DNA from: Fusarium oxysporum f. sp. lycopersici 4287
Lineage: Eukaryota > Ascomycota > Sordariomycetes > Hypocreales > Nectriaceae
NCBI RefSeq assembly: GCF_000149955.1
Contig: NC_030986.1
Location: 3,535,185 to 3,599,184 of the forward strand
Direction: 5' to 3'
Length of the DNA: 64,000 nucleotides
The translations under genes and the position numbers were made by a program. Under the pieces are notes generated by a model. The model saw only the letters and a list, made by a program, of their open reading frames with translations, was not told where the DNA came from and ran no database searches. Below are positions 22,901-35,358 of this stretch, piece after piece. The first letter of the stretch is position 1; every line of letters starts with the position of its first letter.

Positions 22901-24837
22901 CGATCACGATCGCCACTGGCCCAGCCCCCGCTTGGGCCTCCTAATACTTATGGCCGCGGGCCCAACTCACGTCCTGGAACTTCAGAAGGACGGCGATCTC
23001 CGATGCCTCCCGGCATGCCACCTCAACAACGACCTCCCCACCCTCAAAATACCAACCGTCGGCCTGACGTGGGTCCTGATGGCCGCCGACCGTCTGACCC
23101 TCGACGACCTGGCCCTGATGGACGCAGACCATCGGATCCTCGGGGTCCTGGCTTTGATGGACGTAGGCCTTCGGACCCCCGAGGTCGTGGCAATGGTCCT
23201 CCTCCTGGCCATATGCCTCCGCCATCCGGTCCCCATGGTAATTATCGCCCCGGTCCGGGGCGTCCCGGACCTCCTGGGCCTCCGGGTTATCGCCCTAACG
23301 GACCTCCTCATGGACCGCCAAATGGACCGCCGGGACCAATGGGTCACCGAAAGCCTGTGCCAGGCGGACCTCCCCCACCTGCCCCTTTTGAAAATTCTAA
23401 GGGAAACACCATGTCGGGTAGCAGTGGGATCACCACGAATGAGATAATTGACCATTATGTGTTCGACCAAGGCCGCCAGACACCTCGGCAAGGCACCCCG
23501 AACTCAGAGAGGCGACCAGGACCCCCAGGCAGGCAAGAAAGTCACACGAGCAACCAAAGCAGTCATTATGAGGATAACTCTCCCACTAGCAGCCTCAAGA
23601 ACTTTGTAGACACATACCAATACAGCGAACCAAAGCCCCGAGCTGGTGTCCTGAAGACTGTCGGTGGCGCTGAGGAGCCTGATCCTCGAGATCCTGGCTT
23701 CGATATACCAGATATCAATTTCGGCCCAACCATTAATTACGCAGCCACCAAGGACCGCAGTAAAACCCCCGGCGCTCTCACTCCTGGCGGCTCATCACAG
23801 AGACCGCATACACCCGGGGGTCAAGGACCAACGCCCCCACCTCATAAATCTTCGGGTTCTCAGGGATCTCTTGGACGTAAGGAATCCCCAGACCCAAAGC
23901 GCACTATGGCATGGCAGCCCGGCGCATCAACTCCTCCGAGCAATGCACACGGGTTAAGCCCCGAAGAATTTGTGCAGCAAAGGGCGGCTCATGCTCGGAG
24001 CGCATCCAGCAACACTTTGGGCGGCTCACCCAGCCCAGGCATGAAACGAACTAGTTCCTCTGACATGCTACAAGCTATCCAGAACGGTCGCCACTCTCGT
24101 AGCAGCTCTGCTGATCTGCTTGCACGACCTGGATCGCGGGGTGCTAGTTCGACCTTGAACTTTGCAAGCTCTGGGGAGACATCTAGCCACCTCAGTGCTC
24201 GGGAGCAGGAACATGTTGCCCGCCTCACAGGCCAACCATTGATCAGCATGCCAGGACACCAGAGACAGGGTTCCCAGGGTAGCTTCGTGCCTGGCCATCA
24301 GAGGCAAGCTTCCTCTGGATCAGGTTTAGTTGGTGCTATCGAGGCCCGGGAACGAGAAAAGCAACAGATGAAGCAAGGAGTCAACAGCCAGGCAGTCCAG
24401 CATGCGATCAGCCAGCGACAGCAGCAACAGGCTGCCATGGCGTACCAGCAGCAGATGCGCAGCAACAAATGGCTCAGCAGCAAATGATGCAACAGCAAAT
24501 GGCCCAACAGCAACAGATTGCGTACCAGCAGCAGGCTCAGCAACAACAGAACTACCAGCAAGGATATCAACAGCCAATGATGGGTGCTGGTAACATTCCC
24601 CCATACAGCCCCATGGGCCAACCAGCTGGTCAGTACACTCCCGGTGGATCGCCGTACGGACCGGCACCTCAGCAGATGGGAGGACATGGACAGCCGAACA
24701 GTTTCTCACGACCACTCCGGGCTGCGCAGCAGGTTGACCCTCGCTTCGTACCACCTCAGGGTCAATACGGCCCATCGCCTGGAGCTCAGCAGACCACTCG
24801 AAACGTTCATCCTCAGTATCAAGGACAAGCGTTTTAG
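19977..24837 (+). CDS. CAF120: CAF120/SKG3-type CCR4-NOT accessory protein with PH domain; apparent frame break near 3' end
   Basis: Proposed exons are 19977..19992, 20465..20881, 21013..21170 (or 21194) and 21233..24837. The first, 16-nt exon (MGRNR) joins across a 472-nt intron with GTGCGT donor, perfect TACTAAC branch and TTTAG acceptor, staying in frame with MSQFSAGTK; a start at 20476 is the alternative. After a disordered N-terminus come an alpha-helical/PH region (WTECFAQLVGTVLSLWDAAEL; IESLPTRSSDEQ; RYLLHFNSRHSLLQWTAGIRLA), then RRCWCVITPPDE, a second PH-like half, and a long Pro/Ser/Gly-rich tail including three 13-residue repeats and polyglutamine. Yeast Caf120 is part of the CCR4-NOT complex. 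Read literally, the frame stops at 24485-24487; a one-base shift after 24457 would open the Gln-rich tail to the stop at 24835-24837. Confidence 0.85.
23075..23191 (+). repeat. Three tandem 39-bp units in the CAF120 coding region
   Basis: Units at 23075-23113, 23114-23152 and 23153-23191 each encode a 13-residue peptide of the pattern (P/F)DGRRPSDPR(R/G)(P/R)G. DNA copies differ mostly at third positions, so the peptide is kept more strictly than the bases. It sits in the disordered Pro/Arg-rich tail. Confidence 0.9.
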
Positions 24838-26292
24838 CAACGAAGAGGGAAGGGTCTAGTTATACCACTGCTTGACTGAGATTATGGATATTTGGATGAT
24901 TGAAGCGATTTGGAGCAAACATGAAGGGGCTGCATATATCACATGGCGTTCAGGAAATGGCAAGACATGCTTATTTGGGGGCAGCGGGTTGAAAACCAAT
25001 TGCATAGTTATACTCTTGGGCATACAAAGAAAGGACTACATTATCTTTGGAAAGGGTAGCATACTTGGTTATAGATGCATTTTGAATCTAGCTAAAATAC
25101 ATTTCTTTCTCCTCTAAGAATTATAGTGTCTTGAATTGACATTTCGCGTACATGAGGTGCAAATAAGCTTCTATGATGGATGGCACGTAAAACAAGGTAC
25201 TAATAGCTGGGGATAATATAATTCTTTCGTGCTTGGTAAACAAAAAACTCAATTGTAATTCTGTCTAATATCATGACGTAAATAGCAAAAGTTGAGAAGA
25301 AAGCCATCTATTGGTTCATGATGCTGCGTGAACTAAGCTGAGACCTTTGGCAGGCGTTGCTGTCCAGTGACTTTGCTCGACCCGCTCGGTTCTGGAGGCG
25401 AGTCTCGAGGGCAAAGCATTGTTGGTAGGCGCCTGATGAGCTGACGTAGATTCTTGTACTTGTAGGCTGTGATTGTTAGTGAAGTGACAAAGCGCATGAC
25501 TTGAACGCGCCCCGAGTACCATTTTCACGCGCCCGTGTTACAAGAACAGAAACGTGATGTGACCTTGTTTTGTTGAATCAGATGAGCTTGACTTTTTTTT
25601 TAACCCTCCCTGGTTGCTGAGGCATCCGAGACGTACAGTACTGATGGTTTCCACTCTGTCAGTGGAGGTAAAGGGTCGCCGCCCCGTTGGTGATCATGAA
25701 CGGCACTCAAACGGCTTCTCCCCGCTGCAACTTTGCTCTCTTGGGGATTTATCAGCCTAGAAGCGGTCACTAGAGGGTGCCTAATACCTTGTTAGATTCC
25801 AATCTGATAGGTCAGCCAGCGTCGTTAACCCAGATTCCGATTGATATCAGCCAACCAGCGTCAGTAGCGACCTGACCCTCGAGGAAACTGTCGGTCGTGA
25901 CGTCCCTGCCGTCCCATCCAATACTTGAACCTCAAAGTCCCTTGTCGTTTCTTTTTCCATCCCGTCCCCCTCTCTTGGGCTCTTGATACTCTTCACTTGT
26001 CTGTCTCTCGCCTCTTTTTTGTTTGCTTTCTTACCTTTCAACATACACAATTTCTTTATACAAGACTCGCACAACTACCGTCTCGACTCGACCGCGCCGA
26101 GACATACAAACTTTTGGCTGGTTGTTACCCCAACTATACCTGCGCCTAGGACTTCCAAACCTCTTGCTAGATGCGCCCGTGATCGCCTTGACTTTTTAGC
26201 ACAACCTCACGATTTGCCTCAACTTGGCCCCATTGAAATTTTCTACGACAGTCTTGCATTGCTTCGCAGCGTAGGCTGCTCGGGTCCCTCCA
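24838..26292. other. Intergenic: CAF120 3' flank and RAD53-like promoter/leader
   Basis: AT-rich 3'-flank sequence lies at 24990-25310. A CT-rich leader-like region follows at about 25930-26290, just before the kinase start. Poly-T runs occur at 25593-25601. No open frame with protein character was seen. Confidence 0.4.
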
Positions 26293-29200
26293 ATGGACGG
26301 CGACGAGCCCACGCAAGGTACGCCCGCCCATCTACCCAATGCTCCCTCTTCTTCGAGCTGACCTCCCTCTGGAAGCGACGCAGAATGTTCTGGATCCGCG
26401 CCGTGTCGGGAAGCAGAACTCAGGCTTCTCAGACGAAGATATCTCCGACATAATATGCGTCCTCTACCCACACTCTGATTCTGCCCGTGTCGAACTCGAA
26501 CGTCTGGTCGGCGAAAACTCCCCACACATCATTGGAAAGGACGAAGCGGATGGCGTCGAACCCGACTATGCCTTGGAAGACCAAGCAGCCCGTTTTCTCG
26601 CCAATCCAACCGGTACCGGCACCCATGCCATCATCCTACGTCTGTCGTCGCACCTCAAGAACCCGAAGGCCGGCTTTGTCTTTGGTCGAAATCCTGTGCG
26701 ATGCGACGTCGTTTTTGTCAACGATCCCTTGAAAAGAATCAGTAACATTCATTTCCGGATTTACGTCAACGAATATGGCACTGTCATGGTTGAGGACCAA
26801 TCGACCAACGGTACCATTGTGGATGATCATCTTTTGACTTCCCACCCTCAAGCCAAGGGAAGAAGTGACCCTCCCATTAGCAAGTGGGTTTTGAGTTCTG
26901 GCTCCATCATCAAGATCTATCTCCATAAGGAGGCCCGGGACTTGACTTTCCGAGTCCGTATACCAAGGCGTGATAACGAGTATGACCAAGCATATACCGA
27001 TAAAGTCGACGATTTCTTCACACGTCATGGGCTACCGCGCCAGAATGAGACCATCACGCCTGGACCAGGCGGCCACGTTGATCTCTTCAAGCAACCTGCC
27101 CAGACAAATCTTAGGAGAGAAGAGACCAATGAGATAACGCAGCGTACTCCTCAGACGTTGTCTAAAAGAAGAGACGCGCCACGGGAATGGACGGGGTCCG
27201 GAAAATATAACAGAACCGGCTCCATCGGAAAGGGTGCCTTCGCAGTTGTCCACAGGGTCACCTCAAAGTATGACGGATTACCATATGCTGCTAAAGAGAT
27301 CGAAAAGCGTCGCTTTATCAAGAACGGTGTCCTTGACCAGAAGGTAGAGAATGAGATGAAGATCATGCAGCGAGTTAAGCATGTGAGTCTTGCGCCTTGT
27401 TTGTTACCCGCTTCCGTCGCTAACATAACTTAACAGCCCCATATTGTTCGCTACATGGAGCACTTTGAATGGGATGACCGATTGCTAATCATCATTATGG
27501 AATTTGTGCCCGGCGGTGATTTGGGAAAACTCATCTCAGACCAAAAGGCTCTGAGGGAGGATGTTGTCCGAACCATGTCAGGGCAGCTCTTGGGTGCCTT
27601 GGGATATCTACACGCCAACAACATCACTCATCGCGACGTCAAACCAGACAACATCCTAATAAACTCACTCAATCCAATTGATCTCAAGCTCACCGACTTT
27701 GGTTTGTCTAAAATGGTCGACAGCGAACAGACCTTCCTGCGAACGTTTTGTGGCACCTTGCTTTATTGCGCCCCTGAGGTGTATACAGAATATGCCGAGT
27801 ATGATGACGACGGTGTACGTAGTCGAGGAAAGAAGATGAGACGTCCACCGGGCCAGAGATACAACCACGCCGTTGACATCTGGTCTCTAGGTGGGGTCTT
27901 GTTTTATGCTCTGACTGCGTCACCTCCTTATCCTGTCAAGAGTGGCATTAGCTACTCTGAGCTGTTACACAAGATTATGACTACCCGGCTGAATATCGCA
28001 CCACTGCAGAGGAATGATGTGTCAGAGCAAGCTATTGACTTCCTCTGCAGAATGCTCCAGCGCCGGCCAGAAAACCGAGCAACCGTGGCAGAACTCGAAA
28101 GCCACCCATGGTCTTCCGGCGAAGACTCTATCATCAACGCTTCACAATCCTTTGACGAGATTTCGGATGACGACATGTTTGACAACTTTTCCCAGTTGCA
28201 ACCTAGACACTACGAAGAAGATAGGGTCAGTGACTCTATGGGCGAAGAGTCAGAAAAAGAAACCCCGACGGTACCACTAGAATCGAACCAGCCCAGACTA
28301 TTCGGAGAAGTTGGTGTCTCAGCGATTGGTAGCTCAGGAGTTATCCCGGAAGATCATCTCAACCTCGAGAACAGTAGCAACCCTAGCGCAGACGAGACTG
28401 AAATCCTCCGCAAGGATGAAGACGAAGCATATCAATCGGATGAGTTGGTTACGCCCAGGAACAGGAATCGTCGAACATATCGCCAGAATAACATTTCAAT
28501 GGCACAGAATCAGTCTGAGGACCAACTTCAGAGTCTGGTTGAGGACGTGGCGTCGCAGAGCCTCGGCGGGAATGAGCCAAGCCTGCAAGGCCCTGGACAA
28601 TCGCGTTATTCTCTGCAATCGGCAGAATTCAATACTAGTAAACGAAAACCCCCGTCGTATGATACAAGCGATGAGTTCGACAACACACCCCAAGGAAAAC
28701 CTACAATGAAAAGACTTAAGTCGGAAGGTAATATTGAAGATCTAGCAAATGACGTACTTGAGGAGTACAAACTGCTGGTGCAAGTACCATCTGCCGAGAA
28801 GCAGGCTTCAGGGCGTCAAATCGACAAGCCTTACAACAAGACGTGTTTCTGGGAGCAAGACAAGACAACGTGGCACTTCGACTATCCGGAGCTCACACAT
28901 TTGCAACACAAAGCTTTCGAGCGGGGTGCGGCAGCAAGGAATGAAAAATTTGAGCCCGGAAAATCGCCGTTATGGGATCTTGCGATGAAGTATTTCTCTC
29001 CCGTCTCCAAAGCCGGGTCACAAATCAACCAAGCTCGACGAAGCTCACGGACACCTCAGGACACAGCGGCTGATGAGCCCCTGGAATTTCCTCCGACTGC
29101 CGCCCCGCTTGAGAACTCTCCGATTCCCGACACTTTGCCTACGCACACGCAGATAATCGTCCCTGTCCAGGAAGATGAGCCCAATAGACGTGCCATTGGC

Positions 29201-29989
29201 GTGCTTGAGTCTCATCATGATTCGTGTGTCCCTGGGATTAGCATTCCCATCAAAGATACCTTGGTCTCATTCGGCCGTGGCCCGGCAAATACTGTGGTCT
29301 TCAGAGACATACAAGAATCTCGAGTGCCGAAGTATGCGTTTAAACTGCTGCTTTGGAAAGAAGATGGCACCTTTGACCCTTCAAAGGATCTTGACAAAGT
29401 CCCTCCTCCTTGGCTTCGAGATGCCGGAGATCCGAACGAGTACGGGTTTTACATCTCGACCAAAGCATCCGTTGGTATCAGCATCAATGGTTACCAACTT
29501 GCTTCTTCTGATGCCAAAAACCACAGCGGCCCCTCACACCATTGGGCTCGAATTTGGAACGGCGACACAGTGATGATATGGGGCGATAGAAAGAGCACGC
29601 AGACAAAACTCGTATTTCAGTGTTTCTGGGGTGCCTCGTCACAGGCGCGTGAGGAGAACCAAGGCCTACAACTCGCATCTCCATCACTCTCCCAGAAGCT
29701 TGACGCTGCGTGTCAGAAGGCGGAGAAGCGGATCAAGGAGGTCATCGAGAAGAAGAAGATTAAGGATGCAATCAACGCTGATCTACGGGAACGTACAGAA
29801 AACATTGAAAGAGAACAAGAACGAAGTCGCGCTTTCGAGAAGAAGCGAAAAGAGGCCATCGCTTATCTTGACTCTAGACAAACCCCTTTGTCGCGAATGG
29901 CTTCGCCGGCAAGCGCACCAGGAACGAGTAACTATCGTGAACCTCTGATGTTTCGCATGAGCTCTGACAACAACCTCTCGATCCAGTGA
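26293..29989 (+). CDS. RAD53: RAD53/CHK2-family DNA damage checkpoint kinase with two FHA-like domains
   Basis: Exons are 26293..26317, 26376..27382 and 27437..29989, 1194 residues. A 25-nt first exon gives MDGDEPTQ joined to ATQNVLDPRRVG; introns of 58 and 54 nt have GTACGC/GTGAGT donors. Domains: N-terminal FHA about 90-205 (FGRNPVRCDVVF, RISNIHFRI, STNGTIVDD); Ser/Thr kinase about 285-567 with P-loop GSIGKGAFAVVH, AAKEIEK lysine, catalytic HRDVKPDN, DFGLSK, CGTLLYCAPE and HPWS end; disordered SQ/TQ-bearing linker with a basic KRKPPS patch; a C-terminal FHA-like fold about 950-1080 (VSFGRGPANTVVF, ISINGY, WNGDTVMIWG); terminal coiled coil rich in Lys/Glu. The FHA-kinase-FHA order is that of yeast Rad53. 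It should act in the nucleus downstream of Mec1/ATR and Tel1/ATM. Neurospora has both PRD-4 and MUS-59 types; the size points to the Rad53 type. Confidence 0.95.
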
Positions 29990-30757
29990 CGAAGCGCAAC
30001 ATATATATACGATTTGCTAGAGGAGCGTGTGTATTTACTTAAGTCTCCGGTCCTTGAACTGTTGCCACGGACACGGAGTTATGATTTCTTTTCTTTTTTC
30101 CTTGGCATTTCTGGCGGGCATATGGGCTAAGCACGAGAATTGGCTGGTACTATAGGAAACTATGAGGATGACGAACGCTACTTACAGCTAGATTCGTGAT
30201 TCTTCTCGGCGAAAGGGGCTTATCTGGATGGAGATAGATCCTGCTATCATGGCATCTTGGAGGAGTATATGTGGGAAAATGCAGAACATACTAAATAGAA
30301 AATGATATATCTTGTAATTGAAGACTTTGCGCATCTCTCCTATCATACGACTGATATACCTTAGCTGTGACGGAAAATGATTGATATTCTACACGTCGAA
30401 TAAGTTTGTCCGTATCTCACCATTTAAAGGCATGTGGAGAGGTCGGTTCATAATACATCAGGCATTAGGTCATTCTATTTCTAATAATACAATAGCAAGT
30501 TTTACCAAAAGAGCGCTTGTCATACAATCATAATCCTCCTTCATACAAATCATGATCATTTCTCGTAACCGAGCTTATTTCAACTTTTCATCACCCGGCC
30601 CCAGCCGTCCAGGGGTCGATGCACATGCATCCAACGTTCATACATTTTGTTCCCAAAAGGTTCATTTCCACAAATCTTCTCGTTCAGGATCTTAATCACT
30701 AGGCTCAAATGAAAGTGTGGTGATGCCTTGTGTAAGCATGCTGGTGATTATCAAGTT
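29990..30757. other. 3'-to-3' intergenic region
   Basis: This is 768 AT-rich bases between the convergent kinase and Cys-motif genes, containing likely 3'UTRs and poly(A) signals (for example AATAATAC near 30483). I see no gene. Confidence 0.4.
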
Positions 30758-33700
30758 TTAGACAGCGATGCCGTCTATGAGAGGCTGAATGGGCAGTGTA
30801 TCATGAAAAGAATTGTTCCGGATAGTTTCATCAAACTCATTGAAATCTTGACCAGAAGATACTTCGTCATCTTCCTCGCCGACTGAAGAAGCGGCCTCTA
30901 CGATAAGTTTATACTCTGTGAGGCTCGAGCGTTAGTCGATAAGATTGACAGCTTTGGTTTTGGTCAAGACTCACCAATATGGTCAGATGCAGTCTCATGG
31001 GAGTCATCAGCAGTGCTCGCCTCCTCAACTGTTGGGATAGGATCAAATGCATTCTTCCAGACAGACGTGTCCGACTGGGCAGGTGAGCATTTCTTACACG
31101 CGTGCTCTTTCTTTGGCGAATTATCAGATCTAACAGAAGAAGTGCAGTAGGAAAATTCTGGAAAGCTGTGCTGGCGAGGTGTATAATAAGGGTTGCCGCT
31201 GGCTTGACCCTCAGTCTTGTCAAAAGTTGAATCCCTGTCGATGAAACTGCACGAGTCATGATCCGTGAGTGAGGTAGTAAAAATGTTTGACGAGCACCTA
31301 GATTGCTGGGGACATGGAGTTGTCTGGCTGTCAGTGAAACTGCGAGGGCCAAATCGTTCCTAATTGTCTCTGGCAGTCTCGTTAAAGTTGTGACTTGGAG
31401 GGTATGAGCCTGCTCGATCGCCTGGGGGAACGGAAGATGACTTGTTCTTTTTCTTCTTGAAGAAGGATGAAAACACGCTTCCTGAAGACATACGGGATGG
31501 GAGAGATGCAGTGGACTCCATATACTGATCATGGTAGCTGTAGTCATGAAACTTGGGGATTGGCGCCTGGAATCCTTCGTCTGTCTCATGGCGTTCATGC
31601 AAGGGGCCGTCATCTGTATACTGCTCTACGTAGGAGTACGCAGGACTTCGGAAGGAATCCCAGTCTCCACCGTTATCAAAATCTTTGCTGAAAGCACCCT
31701 GAGAGTAGCCCTTCGAAGGTGCTCCGGGCCGAAAGTCGTCTGGTGTACGCAAGTTCTCACGGTTGGGTACCGAACTATTCCTTGAAGATTGGCCATAGTG
31801 AGGATGGAGGTTCTTGTCTGTGGCCTTTCTTTCAGGCGAATAGCTGTTGTAATACGATGGCTTCTTGCGTGAGATGAGAGGGGATCCTGGGAGCCTCATT
31901 CTGATGGGAGACTCAGGCTCCGAGAACTCAGTACCGCCCTCGTGGGCCAAGGGAGTTCGAACATCAATAGACTTCTTGAATCTCACAGTCTTACTACCGG
32001 AAGACTTGGAGGAGCTTGGGTCAGACCGTTCAGAGTCAAGAGACTTCTCGCGCGGTCGATGCGGTCCCTTTTCTGTTGCATCTTGGGCTTTTCCGGAGCC
32101 GTCCGAAGATGACCGATCACTGGCCATTGCGGACTTGAGAACAAAGTCACGCGGAAGAGTTTTCCATGGCTCGTAAACCTTGTTTGCGAACTTCTGACCA
32201 GTCATTTCACCTTCATGGCTATCAATGTGAGTGTCTCCTTTGGAGTGAGCCGTCGAAACCGAGTCTTCAACATATGGTGCCTGGTAATTCCGAGGACGCT
32301 TTTCGCTCTCCTTATGAGGAGGAGGAGGAGGAGGAGTAGGAGGAGGAGGATCAGTGTTCGTATCTCCCAATGACTTCCGCTCTGCTCGGCGGTTGGAAGA
32401 CCCCGTATTTCTCGAGGGACAGTAAGAAGACTCTGGTGAAACGACGGTGGTCTCTGGGGAAATGACAGTGTCTCTGGGCTCTCGTGGTTCAGGACGCCTT
32501 CCGCGGACCTTCCCAATCGTAGGAGCCTGTTTCTTGTACTCGATGGCCTCGTCCTGGTCAAGGGATCCTTTTGGTTCTCTTTTATTACGATTGCGATGGC
32601 GATTGACAGTCAGAGAATCCATGTCATCTTCCTTTTGAATGGCAGCTCGCCTGGCTATGTGGTCCTTCAGTCTGGGGGCCTGTTACTGCATGTTAGCTGT
32701 CATCTGATGTTCACGATATTCTGTCAACATACCAGTCCAATCACAGAGTCGTCTGGCAGACTTCCATTGTAGTGGAACTCCAGGACACAGGCATCGCAAT
32801 AGTTTGTGAAGATTGGCTCTCCTGGAAAGACTGGGTGCTGGGCATGAAATGTCTTGGACCTCGCGCTTCCACAATTGAAACAGAAGTGGTATTGGCGAAC
32901 GACACCTCGTTTGTATTCCATCTCTCGGCAGCTCTCGCAGAGATTGATCTTAGTGGATGGTCCTGGGCCAACAGGAAACTTCTTGTGGTAGAGCGCTGAA
33001 CGCATGTTTCCACACTCTGTGCAAATGTGATGGCGTTCGATGCGCTGAGGACTCACATCTCGTTGGCCACATTGCTCTCGCTTCCGGCTCTGCTGAAAGT
33101 CTTTTTCTTGTGCAGTCTTTTTATCATGGGCTGGTTGAGAGAAGCCGCTGAAAGTGGAGTTTGATACTTGTCTTGCGTGAGGCTTTTTGCTTGCTGTGAT
33201 AGCCTTATTCAGGGCAAAATTAAGTCTGTCTTGAAGGCGGCGGAGGTCGCGACGCAAGATTCTGCTGTTGGGCTCCTCGGCCAAGTCAGCCATCTTGGCT
33301 TCAATATGTTTCTGTAGGCGTTGCACTTCGTTTGTCAACGGGCCGGAAAGCTTGGCGTCTCCCTGATTGCCAGGCTTTTTGTGGCGGTCACCCCTTTCCC
33401 CTGCTGAATTCAAGGTGTTTTTGAATGCCGCTGGAGGCATGGAGACTGTTGGTGCCTGATCAGATGCAGGAGTTCGTGCTGCGACAGGTTGGGTAACAGG
33501 CGCAATATACTGAGCTGGATGAGCTTGCATCAAGGTAGATGTACGGTGCGGAACGTAGTTGATCTGGTGATGATAGCACACTGGTTGCTGAGGGAAAGGT
33601 TGACACACTGGGACTCTGAGAGGCTGGCTCAAAGAAGGAATAGGAAATGATGAAGATTGTACAATATTACAATGTTGCTTCGACAAAGGAATAGGAAATT

Positions 33701-34202
33701 GAGGGGGAAATGTCGCAGAAGGCCGTACATGAGAAATAGGCTGTTGCTGACTATTCATGATCTCGACGGTCGATCTTCGAGAACTCGAGCGAGAACCCTG
33801 TCGACGAGACGATTTCCGAGGACTTGAGCGAGGTGATGACTTGGCGAGCTGTCGACGGTGGTGTTTCTTTCTCTTGGGGGATCTTTTGGAAGGATGAGGA
33901 GACGAATGAGGAAGTGGACGGGACGTAGAGACTCTTTCGGGTGTATCATAGCCACGTTGTTGACGCCCTCGATCATCCTCAGAAGACGAAGAAAACGCAC
34001 CCTCGGAGCCGTCTTCACTGCCATCGCCACATTCGGAATCAGGTTCAGATTCAGATACGTAGTCGAGTGCTACACTGCGAGCGCTGTTGTTCCCAGGTCC
34101 ATTAACATGCAGAAATGGGAGGCCGAAGGCAGCACTCAATAGGTCGACATCATAGCCAGACCGATGGCGGCGGCGGCGAATAGCTTTGTTAAAGATATCC
34201 AT
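30758..34202 (-). CDS. Large unrecognised protein with paired CxxC modules; in-frame TAG inside the coding frame
   Basis: Exons are complement(30758..30915, 30975..32679, 32733..34202). The first intron (53 nt, GTATGT donor) joins SVIGL to APRLKDHIARR. Residues 1-300 are Ser/Arg/Pro-rich and disordered with SR-like stretches. Residues about 300-350 are helical. About 395-485 carry four CxxC pairs (CTECGNM, CESCRE, CFNCGS, CDACV), suggesting two small zinc-binding ribbons. Then follows a long charged region with polyproline. A TAG stands in frame at 31360-31362, giving a 929-residue product if obeyed. The same frame stays open 128 more codons, includes another CxxC (CKKC), then a canonical 59-nt intron (GTGAGT, ACTAAC, CAG) and a last exon ending at TAA 30758. 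I do not know the function; nuclear nucleic-acid binding is a guess from composition. Confidence 0.75.
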
Positions 34203-35358
34203 TACGCTGCAACCAGGAGAAGTCTCCTGAGAGAGAGAAAGGCAGTGTCCTTGATATTCGTATGCAGAAGGCGATTCGGTGGTGGCATAGAGAGTGTTTG
34301 TGGGAGGGTAGATGGGAAGGAGAGTGGACGGTTATGGTAGAAGAAGGAAGAGAGGTAAGAAGAAGAGGAAGAAAATGGTTTCCTTGAGGTCCTCGAATAA
34401 TAAACACAGAAAATTCTTCGTTTGCTCGAGTTTTCCTATATCCTTTGAAATTGTGGGCGCCTCTGGAAATGTTGAATGGAGGTAGTTGTTGTGACGGCCG
34501 TCGGCAGCTGGCAAGAACTGTCACTTGTTTCTACAAGTAGCAGGTTAGAGACCATCAAAATAGGACTGACAGTGCCCATAGCTCGCAGATCCTAGACTGA
34601 GTCTTTGGTTATAGCAACCAAAAGTCTTATTTCTAAAGGGAGATAGTGAAAGAAAAGATCAGCTTGATGCTCCTGTCTGATATTTGACCGACGAAGGAAC
34701 TTACTGGCTCCCGTCACAAAGGGCTCTTCCGATGATTTTGATCTAGAAGACTATGCTGACACTCGTGATTTCTGCTCAAGGCCTACAAGGCACAAGGGAT
34801 GTTGCTCCTGTACGGTTATCTTCGAGGCAGTTCCTAAAATGTGAAGACAGCAGCGTAAGCACCAGAGAAATAACAGATATCTGTCAAGGAGAAGAGAAAG
34901 ATGACAATGAGTATGAAGAAGGGAGAAAATAAGAAGAAGGAGAAGACATCCCCCTCTCTTGTATGCGACTTTCTGTTCGGGCATGCCGATAAAGTCACTA
35001 ACTTCGTTCCCAACATTAGCGATCAATCTTGTCGTTGTATTCAGGCGTTTTCAAGCTGGTAAACGACAGTGCCCTTATTTCCCCTCTTCTCTTTCCTTAG
35101 CTTTATCAAGCAAACATGCCAAAGTCTCTCATGCCACTCTTCGTTGCCGCTGATAGACCATTGACATGACATATGGCAGCAAACACACTGGACATCCACG
35201 AGTTGCTTCAACGCTACTTAAATGAGACAGAGAAATCTCTTTTCCAACCAAATCTTACACTGATATACATATTTAATTCAATTTTGTCTAAATGCGAGCT
35301 AAACCGGGAGCCTTTATCCTTTCTTCCTAGGCTCCAGCACCCAAAGCTCGTTCTCCAT
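34203..35358. other. Promoter of Cys-motif gene and 3' flank of STT3
   Basis: This is 1.16 kb between two minus-strand genes. Purine-rich (GAAGA-type) tracts lie at 34340-34375 and 34888-34950. Open frames here are short and lack protein features. No RNA gene was recognised. Confidence 0.4.

Noticed and set aside
30909..31613. 234-codon minus-strand frame overlapping the Cys-motif gene
   Set aside because: Out of phase with both exon 2 and the canonical final intron; Leu/Arg-rich shadow composition.
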